Source of the DNA: UBA9732 sp052170315
GTDB lineage: Bacteria > Spirochaetota > Spirochaetia > Sphaerochaetales > Sphaerochaetaceae
DNA: 64,000 bases
Assembly: GCA_052170315.1 (NCBI GenBank)
Contig: JBQNAT010000009.1
Coordinates: forward strand, 1-64,000
Direction: 5' to 3'
This document shows, in pieces, positions 7,603 through 15,927 of the stretch; the stretch's first letter is position 1, and every line of letters starts with the position of its first letter. The position numbers and the translations under genes are program-made. The notes under the pieces are model-generated. The model was given only the letters and a program-made list of their open reading frames with translations. It had not been told where the DNA came from and searched no databases.

Positions 7603-8812
7603 TGAAAACCTCCCCGACAGAAGCGCTGATGCGCCCGTCTGACATTGTTATTCCGATTTTATCGCCGTTTCCGGTCTGTGAAACGCTCTTTATTGTCCTA
7701 CCGTCTTTGTCCGTGACAATGCTGTAGCCCCTGTCAAGCACAGCAAGAGGTGAAAGAGCTTTTATTTTCTGCTTCAGAAGCTCTGCTTTTGAAGAACGAA
7801 GCGAAACAAGCATTTTCATGCCGTGCTCCATCTCCGAAACCGATGAATCCAAAGCCATTCTAAAACTGTTAAGCCTGTTGTCCAGCTGCGCTTTCGCTCC
7901 AGTCCGTGAAAAAGCCGAAAGCTTCAGTTTTACCTCATTCAGCTTTCCGTTAATTGAATCATACATGCTCCGGCGCAGTTTATTTAACTTTTCCAGCTGG
8001 TCCATGCTGCTTTCACATACAAGCTCCGCCGCCGCTGAAGGGGTAGGGGCGCGCATATCCGCCACATAGTCTGAAAGCGCCCAGTCTATTTCATGACCTA
8101 CCGCAGAGATTACGGGAATTTTAGACTGATGTATCGCTTCAATAACGCATTCCTCGGAAAACGGCAGAAGGTCTTCTATGCTTCCGCCTCCGCGTCCCAC
8201 TATTATTACATCTGCCAGAAGAAAATCATTTGCTTCCTTTATCCTTGCCGCAATGGTCTGAGCCGCCTCTGCGCCCTGTACTACCGCAGGAAGGATAATA
8301 ATATCCATGCCGTTGTTGCGCCTGCCCGTAATCTGAAGTATATCCTGAAGCGCAGCACCTGTAGGGCTTGTTATGACTGCCGCCTTCCCGGGTCTCCTGG
8401 GAATGGGCTTTTTAAGACTTTCGTCAAAATAGCCTAAAGCGGCATACTTACGCTTGCGTTCTTCCAGCATGATAAGAATATCACCCTCTCCGGATACTCT
8501 CATTGAAGTGCATATTATCTGGTAGGTGCCTCTTGGCTCGAATACGCTTATGCTTCCGGTTACCGTGACTTTCATTCCGTCTTTGGGGACAAAGCCTACC
8601 CGCGGTATTGAGGAACGCCACATTGCGCAGCCTATGACTGCGCTACTGTCCTTAAGCGAAAAGTACCAGTGTCCCGTTGAAGCCGGCCGGAAGCCTGAAA
8701 TCTCGCCCTCTACGGTAAGTCCGTAGAAGCTTCCTTCAAGAGTGGTTTTTATCAAAGAGGTCAGTTCGCTTACGCTTAGCTTCGGAATCTTATCAGCAAA
8801 CGGTTGTGCCAT
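7592..8812 (-). CDS. xseA: Exodeoxyribonuclease VII large subunit
   Basis: 406 residues. N-terminal OB-fold (SVSELTSLIKTTLEG, then VEGEISGFRPASTGHWYFSLKD), then the nuclease domain with PRRPGKAAVITSPTGAALQDIL, DVIIVGRGGGSIEDLLPF and ISAVGHEIDWALSDYVADMRAPTPSAAAEL. A coiled-coil-rich C-terminus is followed by LAVLDRGYSIVTDKDG. Length is slightly short but complete. It acts with XseB on single-stranded DNA ends in repair. ATG start; no strong ribosome site. Confidence 0.95.
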   Translation of the reverse strand: MAQPFADKIPKLSVSELTSLIKTTLEGSFYGLTVEGEISGFRPASTGHWYFSLKDSSAVIGCAMWRSSIPRVGFVPKDGMKVTVTGSISVFEPRGTYQIICTSMRVSGEGDILIMLEERKRKYAALGYFDESLKKPIPRRPGKAAVITSPTGAALQDILQITGRRNNGMDIIILPAVVQGAEAAQTIAARIKEANDFLLADVIIVGRGGGSIEDLLPFSEECVIEAIHQSKIPVISAVGHEIDWALSDYVADMRAPTPSAAAELVCESSMDQLEKLNKLRRSMYDSINGKLNEVKLKLSAFSRTGAKAQLDNRLNSFRMALDSSVSEMEHGMKMLVSLRSSKAELLKQKIKALSPLAVLDRGYSIVTDKDGRTIKSVSQTGNGDKIGITMSDGRISASVGEVFNGR

Positions 8813-9001
8813 ATGTTTTCCTTACTCTAAGAATAACAGAAACAGGTCCGCTCTACAAAGGGGGAATGCCGTGTAAGAAGCATGTTTTTTCTGTGGCTTT
8901 TATTGTGGTCGCGGGGCGGCGGAAGCTTCAGCCACTTCAATTTCCAATGTAAGCATCGCGGAAAGTCACAGTTTATTATAAAAATTCAATTCCCATGGCA
9001 T

Positions 9002-9032
9002 AAAAAAAGACCCTCAGTCTAGCTGAAGGTCT
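9002..9032 (-). terminator. Rho-independent terminator of the ferredoxin gene
   Basis: On the minus strand AGACCTTCAG pairs with CTGAGGGTCT (one mismatch) and is followed by seven T. It lies 42 bp past the ferredoxin stop. A second small hairpin GCTCAG-GTG-CTGAGC sits at 9041-9055. Confidence 0.8.
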
Positions 9033-9074
9033 CCTATAGGGCTCAGGTGCTGAGCTTTTCTATATCAATGGATG

Positions 9075-9242
9075 TCACTCCTCTACGATTGCACCAACCG
9101 GGCAAACTGACGCGCAAGTTCCGCACTGGACGCACGCTTCCTGGTCAATGACATAAATGTCACCTTCGCTGATTGCCTGTGTCGGGCATTCGCCGGCACA
9201 TGTTCCACATGCTGCACATGAATCTGTAATTCTGTATGCCAT
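9075..9242 (-). CDS. 2[4Fe-4S] ferredoxin
   Basis: 55 residues. Two clusters of the form CxxCxxCxxxCP are complete: CAACGTCAGECP and CVQCGTCASVCP, so both [4Fe-4S] centres can form. It is a typical clostridial-type low-potential electron carrier for anaerobic metabolism in the cytoplasm. The ATG at 9242 is chosen because AAGGAG lies 8 bp upstream; an upstream in-frame ATG at 9314 would overlap the promoter. It is monocistronic, with its own promoter and terminator. Confidence 0.96.
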   Translation of the reverse strand: MAYRITDSCAACGTCAGECPTQAISEGDIYVIDQEACVQCGTCASVCPVGAIVEE

Positions 9243-9285
9243 TTGTTTTCTCCTTGTTGAAGTCTTCAATGTTTTTTCTATTTGA

Positions 9286-9314
9286 ATAATAAGATGTACC
9301 CCTGTCCTAGTCAA
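9286..9314 (-). promoter_or_regulatory. Sigma-70 promoter of the ferredoxin gene
   Basis: On the minus strand TTGACT (9314-9309), a 17-bp spacer and TATTAT (9291-9286), placing the transcript start about 35 bp before the ATG. Near-consensus. Confidence 0.75.
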
Positions 9315-9480
9315 GGAAGTTCGCGAAAAAACGTTTTAATGCGCATTATAAGGAGCAGAACAACGCAAAACAATTTAAAAACCGCCGTAGCCGGACATGC
9401 CTGCTTCCATGTCTTTTTACGCGTTTAAGTGTGTTTTTAGAACTTGTTGAAAGACCTTGTTTGGAGTATTATTCATAGCC

Positions 9481-11892
9481 ATGAAGCAACTCGTTCTGGC
9501 AGAAAAGCCAAGTGTAGGAAAAGAGCTTGCCCGCGTGCTTGGATGCGCAAACAGGGGAAGATATCTTGAGAATGATGATTATGTCGTAACCTGGGCCCTG
9601 GGGCACCTTGTCACCCTTTGTCCTCCTGATTCCTACGGAGCCGAGTACAGGCGCTGGACTCTCAGGAACCTGCCCATACTCCCCAAAAAACTCGATACAA
9701 TGGTTATAGAGAAAAGCAAGGAGCAGTATGAAGTGGTAAAGAGCCTTTTGGACCGCGAGGATGTTGAAGGCGTTATCATAGCAACAGATGCGGGAAGGGA
9801 AGGTGAGCTTGTAGCCAGATGGATACTGAAGCAGGCCGAATGCGCAAAACCGGCAAAGAGACTTTGGATAAGCAGCCAGACGGATCTGGCTATAAAGCAG
9901 GGCTTTGCGGCGCTGAAGCCCGCGGAGGATTACGATAATCTTTATGCCGCCGCGGAAAGCAGGTCCTATGCCGACTGGTATGTGGGCTACAATGTGTCGC
10001 GAGCCATGAGCTGCCATTTTGACACAAGACTTTCGGCAGGGCGCGTGCAGACGCCTACGCTTGCCCTGATAACAGACAGGGAAGACGAGATAGAGGATTT
10101 CGCAGGGCATTTTTACTGGACCATAAAGGCGGATTTCGGCAGTTTTAAGGCTTCAAGGTACTCTGAGGACAATACTGTAAAGATAAACGAAGAGGCAAAG
10201 GCAAACGAAATCGCGGAAAAACTCAAGGGCGCAAAAGGCGTTGTCAAAAGCGTAAAGGAAGTGCCTAAGAGCGAAAAACCCCCTCTTGCCTATGACCTTA
10301 CCGAACTTCAGAGGGATGCAAACAACATTCTTGGGCTTTCTGCGAAGGATACGCTTGATATACTTCAGAGGCTCTATGAAGTCTATAAAATAGTAACTTA
10401 CCCCAGAACGGACAGCCGCTACATAACAGCGGACATTGTCCCGACTCTTCCGGACAGGCTTGCCGCGCTCAGCGCAACATCTTTCGGGCTTAGGGCCTCG
10501 GCCTACCTGAAAAACGGGATAAGGACGGACCTTTCGCGCCTTGTGAACGACGACCTTGTAAGCGACCATCATGCGTTGCTGCCCACGGAGCAGAAGGTGG
10601 ATGTCTCAAAGCTCTCCGCGAAGGAGAAGGCGCTTTGGGAGCTTATCATCACACGTTTCCTGGAGACCCTTTCGGCGGACTACGAATACAATACCACCAC
10701 GGTCGAGGCCGATGTGAAGGGCGAACGCTTTCTGGACAGGCTGACGGTTCCGGTAAAGCAGGGCTGGAGAGATGTTGCCAGAGAGATAGGAAGACGTAGC
10801 GCCGTTGCCCTTGACGAAGACGAAGATTCGGACAGCGGCATACTTGCGCTGAAAGAAGGTACGGAAATCGAAGTGAAGGACATTGCCCTGAAGAGGAACG
10901 CAACGCTGCCGCCTGACAGGTATACGGAAGCCGACCTGCTTTTTGCAATGGAGCATGCGGGACGTTTTGTGGAGAACGCGGAGCTTAAGAACCATCTTGA
11001 AAACGGCCTTGGCACACCGGCAACCAGAGCCGACATAATTGAAAAGCTCATCCAGAACAATTGCATAGAAAGACAGGGAAAGGAGCTTGTTCCCACACCG
11101 AAGGGACGCGAGCTTGTGCGTCTTGTGCCCAAGCAGCTTAAGAGCGCGGAGCTTACCGGAAAATGGGAGAAGAGGTTATTTGAAATAGCCCGCGGAGCGG
11201 AAAAAGAGGCTCTTTTTATCGAAGATATCAAGAAAAATGCGGCGAAACTTGTAAATCAGGTCATTGAAAATCATGAGAAGTTCGACCCAAACCTTATGGG
11301 AGACAAGGAGCGCCTGTGCCCGTCATGCGGCTGGCCAATGATGAATGTACGTGATGAATATGAAAGAATGCACCATATTTGCCAGCGTTTCTCATGCGGC
11401 TACGAGGAAATGGAAGTAAAGAAGAGAATTGAGACGGCTCCTTCAGAGGTAATCCCGACTCATGCTTCGGCTTCTCCGACAAAGAGGGTGCTTGCGACTG
11501 CCACTCCGGGAACCAACGGAAAGAAGACAATAGTTATACGTAAGGGTGCTGTAAAGGCTGCCGTTGCCGTTGCGAAGGCCGCGCCTCAGGTAGAGTGGGA
11601 AACTGTGATTGAAGTTGTAAAACCAAGCCATTACAGACCGCACAGACCTGAGCCGAAAGAGAGCAGACGCGATGAAGGCAGGCGCGACGATAACAGGCGT
11701 AACGGCATCAGGCATGAAGGCATCAGACGTGACTTTTCAAATGAAAACTCCAACGGCAACAGGGATTTCCGAAAAGACTTCGGCTCCTATGAAAGCAGAA
11801 GTTCTTCAGGGGGCGGAACGTTCGCTGATTTCATCAGAGCTTCGGAAGAGCGTAAGAAGCGAGACGAAGACAGGAAGAAGAACAAGAAATAA
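9481..11892 (+). CDS. topB: DNA topoisomerase III (type IA) with zinc finger and arginine-rich tail
   Basis: 803 residues. Toprim domain: MKQLVLAEKPSVGKELARVL, then IATDAGREGELVARWI. The active-site tyrosine is in VTYPRTDSRYI (Y307). LSAGRVQTPTLALITDRE and LGTPATRADIIEKLI are further type IA signatures. Near residues 615-645 a CPSCGW...C...CGYEE zinc ribbon is present, and the last ~100 residues are a low-complexity Arg/Asp/Asn-rich tail (many RRD, NRR, RHEG steps), probably disordered and nucleic-acid binding. TopB decatenates DNA. The ATG at 9481 matches the family start; a TTG at 9457 is less likely. Stand-alone gene with its own terminator. Confidence 0.94.
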   Translation: MKQLVLAEKPSVGKELARVLGCANRGRYLENDDYVVTWALGHLVTLCPPDSYGAEYRRWTLRNLPILPKKLDTMVIEKSKEQYEVVKSLLDREDVEGVIIATDAGREGELVARWILKQAECAKPAKRLWISSQTDLAIKQGFAALKPAEDYDNLYAAAESRSYADWYVGYNVSRAMSCHFDTRLSAGRVQTPTLALITDREDEIEDFAGHFYWTIKADFGSFKASRYSEDNTVKINEEAKANEIAEKLKGAKGVVKSVKEVPKSEKPPLAYDLTELQRDANNILGLSAKDTLDILQRLYEVYKIVTYPRTDSRYITADIVPTLPDRLAALSATSFGLRASAYLKNGIRTDLSRLVNDDLVSDHHALLPTEQKVDVSKLSAKEKALWELIITRFLETLSADYEYNTTTVEADVKGERFLDRLTVPVKQGWRDVAREIGRRSAVALDEDEDSDSGILALKEGTEIEVKDIALKRNATLPPDRYTEADLLFAMEHAGRFVENAELKNHLENGLGTPATRADIIEKLIQNNCIERQGKELVPTPKGRELVRLVPKQLKSAELTGKWEKRLFEIARGAEKEALFIEDIKKNAAKLVNQVIENHEKFDPNLMGDKERLCPSCGWPMMNVRDEYERMHHICQRFSCGYEEMEVKKRIETAPSEVIPTHASASPTKRVLATATPGTNGKKTIVIRKGAVKAAVAVAKAAPQVEWETVIEVVKPSHYRPHRPEPKESRRDEGRRDDNRRNGIRHEGIRRDFSNENSNGNRDFRKDFGSYESRSSSGGGTFADFIRASEERKKRDEDRKKNKK

Positions 11893-11901
11893 TAAGTAAT
11901 G

Positions 11902-11929
11902 CCGGCAAATTAAATTCGCCGGTTTTTTT
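11902..11929 (+). terminator. Terminator after topB
   Basis: CCGGC (11902-11906) pairs with GCCGG (11918-11922), followed by a run of seven T. The opposing gene ends at 11947. Confidence 0.75.
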
Positions 11930-11946
11930 AGAGCTGCTCCAAAAGT

Positions 11947-12849
11947 TTATTCCGGATTTTTCCACGTATCGCAGAGGGTTTTGAAATCCGTCTTGTATAC
12001 ACCGATTCGCGGTTTGACTTCTTCGTTTATAATCTTACCCGACATCCTGGGCCCTTTACGAATGTAGTTTCTGCCTTTTATCTGGTGGACGGAAAGAGCC
12101 TTTGAGTAATAGCGCTCAAAACCCTGCTGCTCCGTGCGGTCTTCAATAAGGAACTGCTTCTCGTAGAACAGGACTTCGATTTCCTTCATTGTATAAACAG
12201 GATATCCGTATAGCCAGCACCTTGTGCCGAAATCAAGAGTCTGCCAGTAGGCTCCTGAAATATCCTCATCATAGCCGCGCAGCCGCTGAAAAAGAGCCCT
12301 GTCGTAAAGCCCCACTCCAAGGAAGGGGTAAAGGTTCGCATCACAGGTTCCCTTTGGCATGAACGAAAGAGGGCTGACCTCTTTGTTTTCCATATGGGGC
12401 GCCCTGAGGGTTGGGATTAGTTCTTTGCTCTTGTTGAATATCCACGGACATATCATCGCGGGGTGCTCATCATCCTTCATTCTGGCTTCGATGGGTTTCC
12501 AGTCAAGCTTCATGAGGTTTGTATCGCTTCTCATAGTCAGGAAGTAGGTGGACATGCTTACATCCGCAAGCGCGTTTATCCTTTCGGCAAGAGAAGGAGC
12601 TTTAGGGAAAACAATGAACGTTACATCCGGATAGCGGCTCTGCATTTCGTCGGTAGGGAAACGGTCTATCTGAGAAATCACATGAAGGCAGTAGTTGAAA
12701 TTGTTTTCAAACCAGTCAAGGGTTGTCTGAAGATTTTCCAGAGTTCCCGTATCCATTATGCCCACGGCAAGGAACTCCTCGCGGTGGAGCTGGTTTATGA
12801 GCTGTCCTATATCCTGTTTCCTGCTAATAGTTGAGTATTTCAGAGTCAC
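11947..12849 (-). CDS. Glycosyltransferase-like protein (GT-A type), conserved
   Basis: 300 residues, no signal peptide or membrane segment. The N-terminal half alternates strands and helices as in GT2/GT-A enzymes: FLAVGIMDTGTLENLQTTLDWF, DVTFIVFPKAPSLAERINALAD, then YFLTMRSDTNLMKLDW, where RSD occupies the place of a DxD-like motif. The second half has PFLGVGLYDRALFQRLRGYDEDISGAYWQTLDF, reminiscent of the acceptor-binding region. Donor and acceptor unknown. It stands in a minus-strand set with the transglutaminase-like gene 53 bp upstream. Alternative: a non-catalytic relative. Confidence 0.55.
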   Translation of the reverse strand: MTLKYSTISRKQDIGQLINQLHREEFLAVGIMDTGTLENLQTTLDWFENNFNYCLHVISQIDRFPTDEMQSRYPDVTFIVFPKAPSLAERINALADVSMSTYFLTMRSDTNLMKLDWKPIEARMKDDEHPAMICPWIFNKSKELIPTLRAPHMENKEVSPLSFMPKGTCDANLYPFLGVGLYDRALFQRLRGYDEDISGAYWQTLDFGTRCWLYGYPVYTMKEIEVLFYEKQFLIEDRTEQQGFERYYSKALSVHQIKGRNYIRKGPRMSGKIINEEVKPRIGVYKTDFKTLCDTWKNPE

Positions 12850-12902
12850 AACTCAATAGTAAACATAAAATGTGTTTTCTGCAATTGAGAAAGTTAAAGT
12901 AA

Positions 12903-13994
12903 TTAAAGTTCAAGGCGGACTGTAAGCTCGGGTTCGTCAATGCGGTAATCTATACTCTGAAAGCTTATTCCGGCGGCATCCTTCACAGCCTGTAAGATAC
13001 CCTGTTTTGTGAAAAGGTCGTCTACGGCATCGGAAAAAGCGCGGTAATTTGAAAAGCGTACAACGGGGTCAAGCCCCATTTCATAGGCTTTCAGCATACA
13101 GGCGGCCACGGCTTCGCGTGAATATGTGTCAACAGTTAAGCCGTAATAAGTGAAAAAGTTCAGGCTTGTATCCGTACAGGAAGGAAGCTCAACGGGGTTG
13201 TCCACGATATGTGTTTTCAGAATATCGTCCGTTGACGCGCACAAAAAGCGGTAATCCATATCTCCGCTCTGCTTTGTCACGTTAAGACCGCTTGTAACAT
13301 CTACGTGGTACCATGAAGACCCAAGGCGCACAAGATTCCACTCATGTCCCAAAGCGGTGCTAAGCATCCCCGAACTTTGAGTAAGCCTTCCGTATACAAC
13401 CGTGCACGGGATATTCATGCACTGCATTATGAACTCGAAGGCCTTTGCGAAGGAGGCGCAGACTCCCCCGCCTTCAAGCATGACCGAGCACATGCTTTGG
13501 TCAAGGTTAAGCTCTTCATAGGAGCTGTTGTTTATAAGATATTCATAGACTGCTTTTACGGTTTCATAAGAGGCGTCTATGCGTCCGATTTTTTTTGCCA
13601 TAGTAAAAAGAGAGTCTTCAAGCTGCCTGTTTTTAGCTTCTATTTCGGAGCGTGTCATGCTGTAGGTGAATTCAACCCTGTGACCCGATATTCTGTTGTC
13701 CACATAGCTTGTCACATAGGTGTAGCCTTCAGACCAGTAGATTTCAGGATGGTCCATAAGCAGACAGTTGTAGGCTTTTTGAATGGTTGTCTGTGTAAAT
13801 GAGCCGCAGTTCCAGCTTTTTATAAGATATATCAGGCAGTTGTGTATGGCTTCGTAGGCAAGCTGTTCGGTTCCTTTCAGCTGTTCGTAGCAGTATGTGT
13901 CCACTCCTTCCGCTGATGTGGACGCGAATACGAAGCCGCCTGAAGCCGGCACAAAAAGCAGAACAAAAAGAAGGACGGCAAGTAATCTACGCAT
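12903..13994 (-). CDS. Secreted transglutaminase-like (cysteine protease fold) protein
   Basis: 363 residues. A signal peptide occupies residues 1-25 (LLAVLLFVLLFVPASGGFVFA). The transglutaminase-like catalytic triad is visible: Cys in GGVCASFAKAFEFIMQ, His in LGHEWNLVRL and Asp in WYHVDVTSG, all in the proper order. Such proteins are exported peptidases or peptide-crosslinking enzymes of the cell envelope. The start overlaps the trmL stop by 8 bp, so it is translationally coupled to an unrelated tRNA gene. Substrate unknown. Confidence 0.85.
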   Translation of the reverse strand: MRRLLAVLLFVLLFVPASGGFVFASTSAEGVDTYCYEQLKGTEQLAYEAIHNCLIYLIKSWNCGSFTQTTIQKAYNCLLMDHPEIYWSEGYTYVTSYVDNRISGHRVEFTYSMTRSEIEAKNRQLEDSLFTMAKKIGRIDASYETVKAVYEYLINNSSYEELNLDQSMCSVMLEGGGVCASFAKAFEFIMQCMNIPCTVVYGRLTQSSGMLSTALGHEWNLVRLGSSWYHVDVTSGLNVTKQSGDMDYRFLCASTDDILKTHIVDNPVELPSCTDTSLNFFTYYGLTVDTYSREAVAACMLKAYEMGLDPVVRFSNYRAFSDAVDDLFTKQGILQAVKDAAGISFQSIDYRIDEPELTVRLEL

Positions 13995-14523
13995 CGGCTT
14001 CGCTCCAGTCGCGACAGTTCAGTTCGCCTGTTGTGCGCAGGCCTGCGAAGTTTAGCCGTCTCAGTACTTCATAAACTGCAACTGCGACGGTATTTGAAAG
14101 GTTCAGCGAGCGTTTTCCTTCAAGCATTGGGATACGGACGCAGGTGGAAGCGTTTTTCAGAAGAAGCTTTTCATCAAGACCGCGCGATTCACAGCCGAAG
14201 GCAAGCCAGACAGATTTTTCCTTGCCGTTTTCCGGTTCATCGTACAGCACATCGGCTTCCCAGAAACCGGTTTTGCCTTTCTGTGAAAAGTACCAGATTC
14301 TTTCATTGCCGTGTTCTTCAAAGAAGGCGGAATTGTCCTGATATTCATGGATTTCAAGTCCCCTCCAGTAATCAAGCCCGGCGCGGCGCAGATGACGCTC
14401 GTCCAGTGAAAAGCCAAGGGGATGAACAAGGTGGAGCGCGCTTCCTGTCGCGCTGCAGGTACGCGAGATATTGCCTGTGTTCTGAGGAATTTCGGGCTGA
14501 AAAAGGACTACGTTGATTTTCAT
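13987..14523 (-). CDS. trmL: tRNA (cytidine/uridine-34-2'-O)-methyltransferase
   Basis: 178 residues, a SPOUT-family enzyme of the TrmL type, which methylates the wobble ribose of tRNA-Leu. The start MKINVVLFQPEIPQNTGNIS is characteristic; motif 2 FGCESRGLDEKLL and motif 3 RIPMLEGKRSLNLSNTVAVAVYE, which form the knot, are intact. I chose the ATG at 14523 by family alignment; an in-frame ATG at 14571 would add 16 residues and overlap the divergent serS leader. Downstream it is coupled to the transglutaminase-like gene. Confidence 0.93.
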   Translation of the reverse strand: MKINVVLFQPEIPQNTGNISRTCSATGSALHLVHPLGFSLDERHLRRAGLDYWRGLEIHEYQDNSAFFEEHGNERIWYFSQKGKTGFWEADVLYDEPENGKEKSVWLAFGCESRGLDEKLLLKNASTCVRIPMLEGKRSLNLSNTVAVAVYEVLRRLNFAGLRTTGELNCRDWSEADA

Positions 14524-14647
14524 CTCCCGTAGGATAACACGATTGAAGGGGAAAGGTACATTGATTGTCATCCTTAATTGTATTATAGTTTTCTTGATTA
14601 TTCATGGCTTGCGGAAGGCGGGCCAAACGGTATTTCGGGGGCATCAT

Positions 14648-15925
14648 ATGATTGATTACAGAGAGCTTAAAACCAGACGGGACGAAATAGCGAAAAACAT
14701 CATTGACCGTAATATGAAGGTGGATGTGGACCGGGCGATAGCGCTGCAGGACAGGCGGTCCGCTCTTATGAAGGCCGCGGAGGAACTCAGGGCGGCAAGG
14801 AATGTCAATGCCTCCAAAATGAAGGATAAGATGGACAACGACGCGCGTCAGGCTCTTATTGCCGAGGGTCGCGACATAAAGGACAGAATAGCCCGGACGG
14901 AAGCAGAGCTTGAAACCGTGGACAAGGATTTCAATACGATTATCAGGCAGATACCGAACTATGCCCATCCCGATGCGCCGGTAGGCAAAGAGGACAAGGA
15001 CAACACCGCGATAAAATATGTGGGCAAACCGCCGGTCTTTAGTTTTAAGCCTCTGGACCACGTTCAGCTTGGAGAAAAGCTTGATCTTCTTGATTTTGAA
15101 ACAGGCGCCAAGGTCAGCGGACCTAAGTTCTATTATCTTAAAAACGAGGCCGTTCTTCTTCAGATGGCCCTTGAAAATTATGCCATGAATATTGTTCTGA
15201 AACATGGTTTCACTCCTTTCATCACTCCCGACATTGCAAAGGAAGAAGTGCTTGAGGGTATAGGCTTCAATCCCCGCGGCGCCGAAAGCAACATCTATAC
15301 CGTTGAAGGCACAGGCACAGCTCTTGTCGGCACGGCGGAAATCACGCTTGGCGGTTACTACAGCGGCGAAACTCTGGACAAGAGTCGCCTTCCGATAAAG
15401 ATGACGGGTCTTTCGCACTGTTTCCGAAGAGAGGCGGGCGGCGCGGGTCAGTACTCAAAGGGCCTTTACCGGGTTCACCAGTTCTCCAAGCTTGAAATGT
15501 TCATCATCTGCCTGCCGGAAGATTCGGATACCTTCCACGGGGAAATCCTTTCTATTGAAGAGGAAATCTATACCGGGCTTGGACTTGCCTACCGTGTTGT
15601 GGATACCTGCACCGGGGACCTGGGCGCACCCGCGTATCGGAAATTCGATATAGAGGCATGGATGCCGGGCCGGGGTGAGGCCGGGGAATACGGCGAAGTA
15701 ACTTCGACTTCAAACTGTACCGACTACCAGAGCCGCAATCTTAATGTCCGTTACCGTGATGACGACGGCAAAGCCAAATACGTCCATATGCTGAACGGAA
15801 CGGCCGTTGCGCTTTCACGCGCCGTTGTGGCCGTTTTGGAAAACTTCCAGAAAGAAGACGGCAGTATACGCATACCCGACGCCCTTGTTCCGTACATGGG
15901 CGGCAGGACTGAAATAAGAAGGTAA
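14648..15925 (+). CDS. serS: Seryl-tRNA synthetase
   Basis: 425 residues. The N-terminal coiled-coil arm (residues ~1-100, with many charged heptads) is followed by the class II core. Motif 2 is in GLSHCFRREAGGAGQYSKGLYRVHQF and motif 3 near GTAVALSRAVVAVLENFQ; FGEVTSTSNCTDYQSRN is the serine-specific signature. The ATG at 14648 follows a GGGGG ribosome site and agrees with the family start MIDYRELK. It charges tRNA-Ser. pncB begins 2 bp after its stop. Confidence 0.96.
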   Translation: MIDYRELKTRRDEIAKNIIDRNMKVDVDRAIALQDRRSALMKAAEELRAARNVNASKMKDKMDNDARQALIAEGRDIKDRIARTEAELETVDKDFNTIIRQIPNYAHPDAPVGKEDKDNTAIKYVGKPPVFSFKPLDHVQLGEKLDLLDFETGAKVSGPKFYYLKNEAVLLQMALENYAMNIVLKHGFTPFITPDIAKEEVLEGIGFNPRGAESNIYTVEGTGTALVGTAEITLGGYYSGETLDKSRLPIKMTGLSHCFRREAGGAGQYSKGLYRVHQFSKLEMFIICLPEDSDTFHGEILSIEEEIYTGLGLAYRVVDTCTGDLGAPAYRKFDIEAWMPGRGEAGEYGEVTSTSNCTDYQSRNLNVRYRDDDGKAKYVHMLNGTAVALSRAVVAVLENFQKEDGSIRIPDALVPYMGGRTEIRR

Positions 15926-15927
15926 AT

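Noticed and set aside
8813..9074. Small structured RNA (4.5S-like) between xseA and ferredoxin
   Set aside because: The GC-rich piece near 8910-8935 lacks the conserved SRP RNA motif; only the ferredoxin terminator is convincing.
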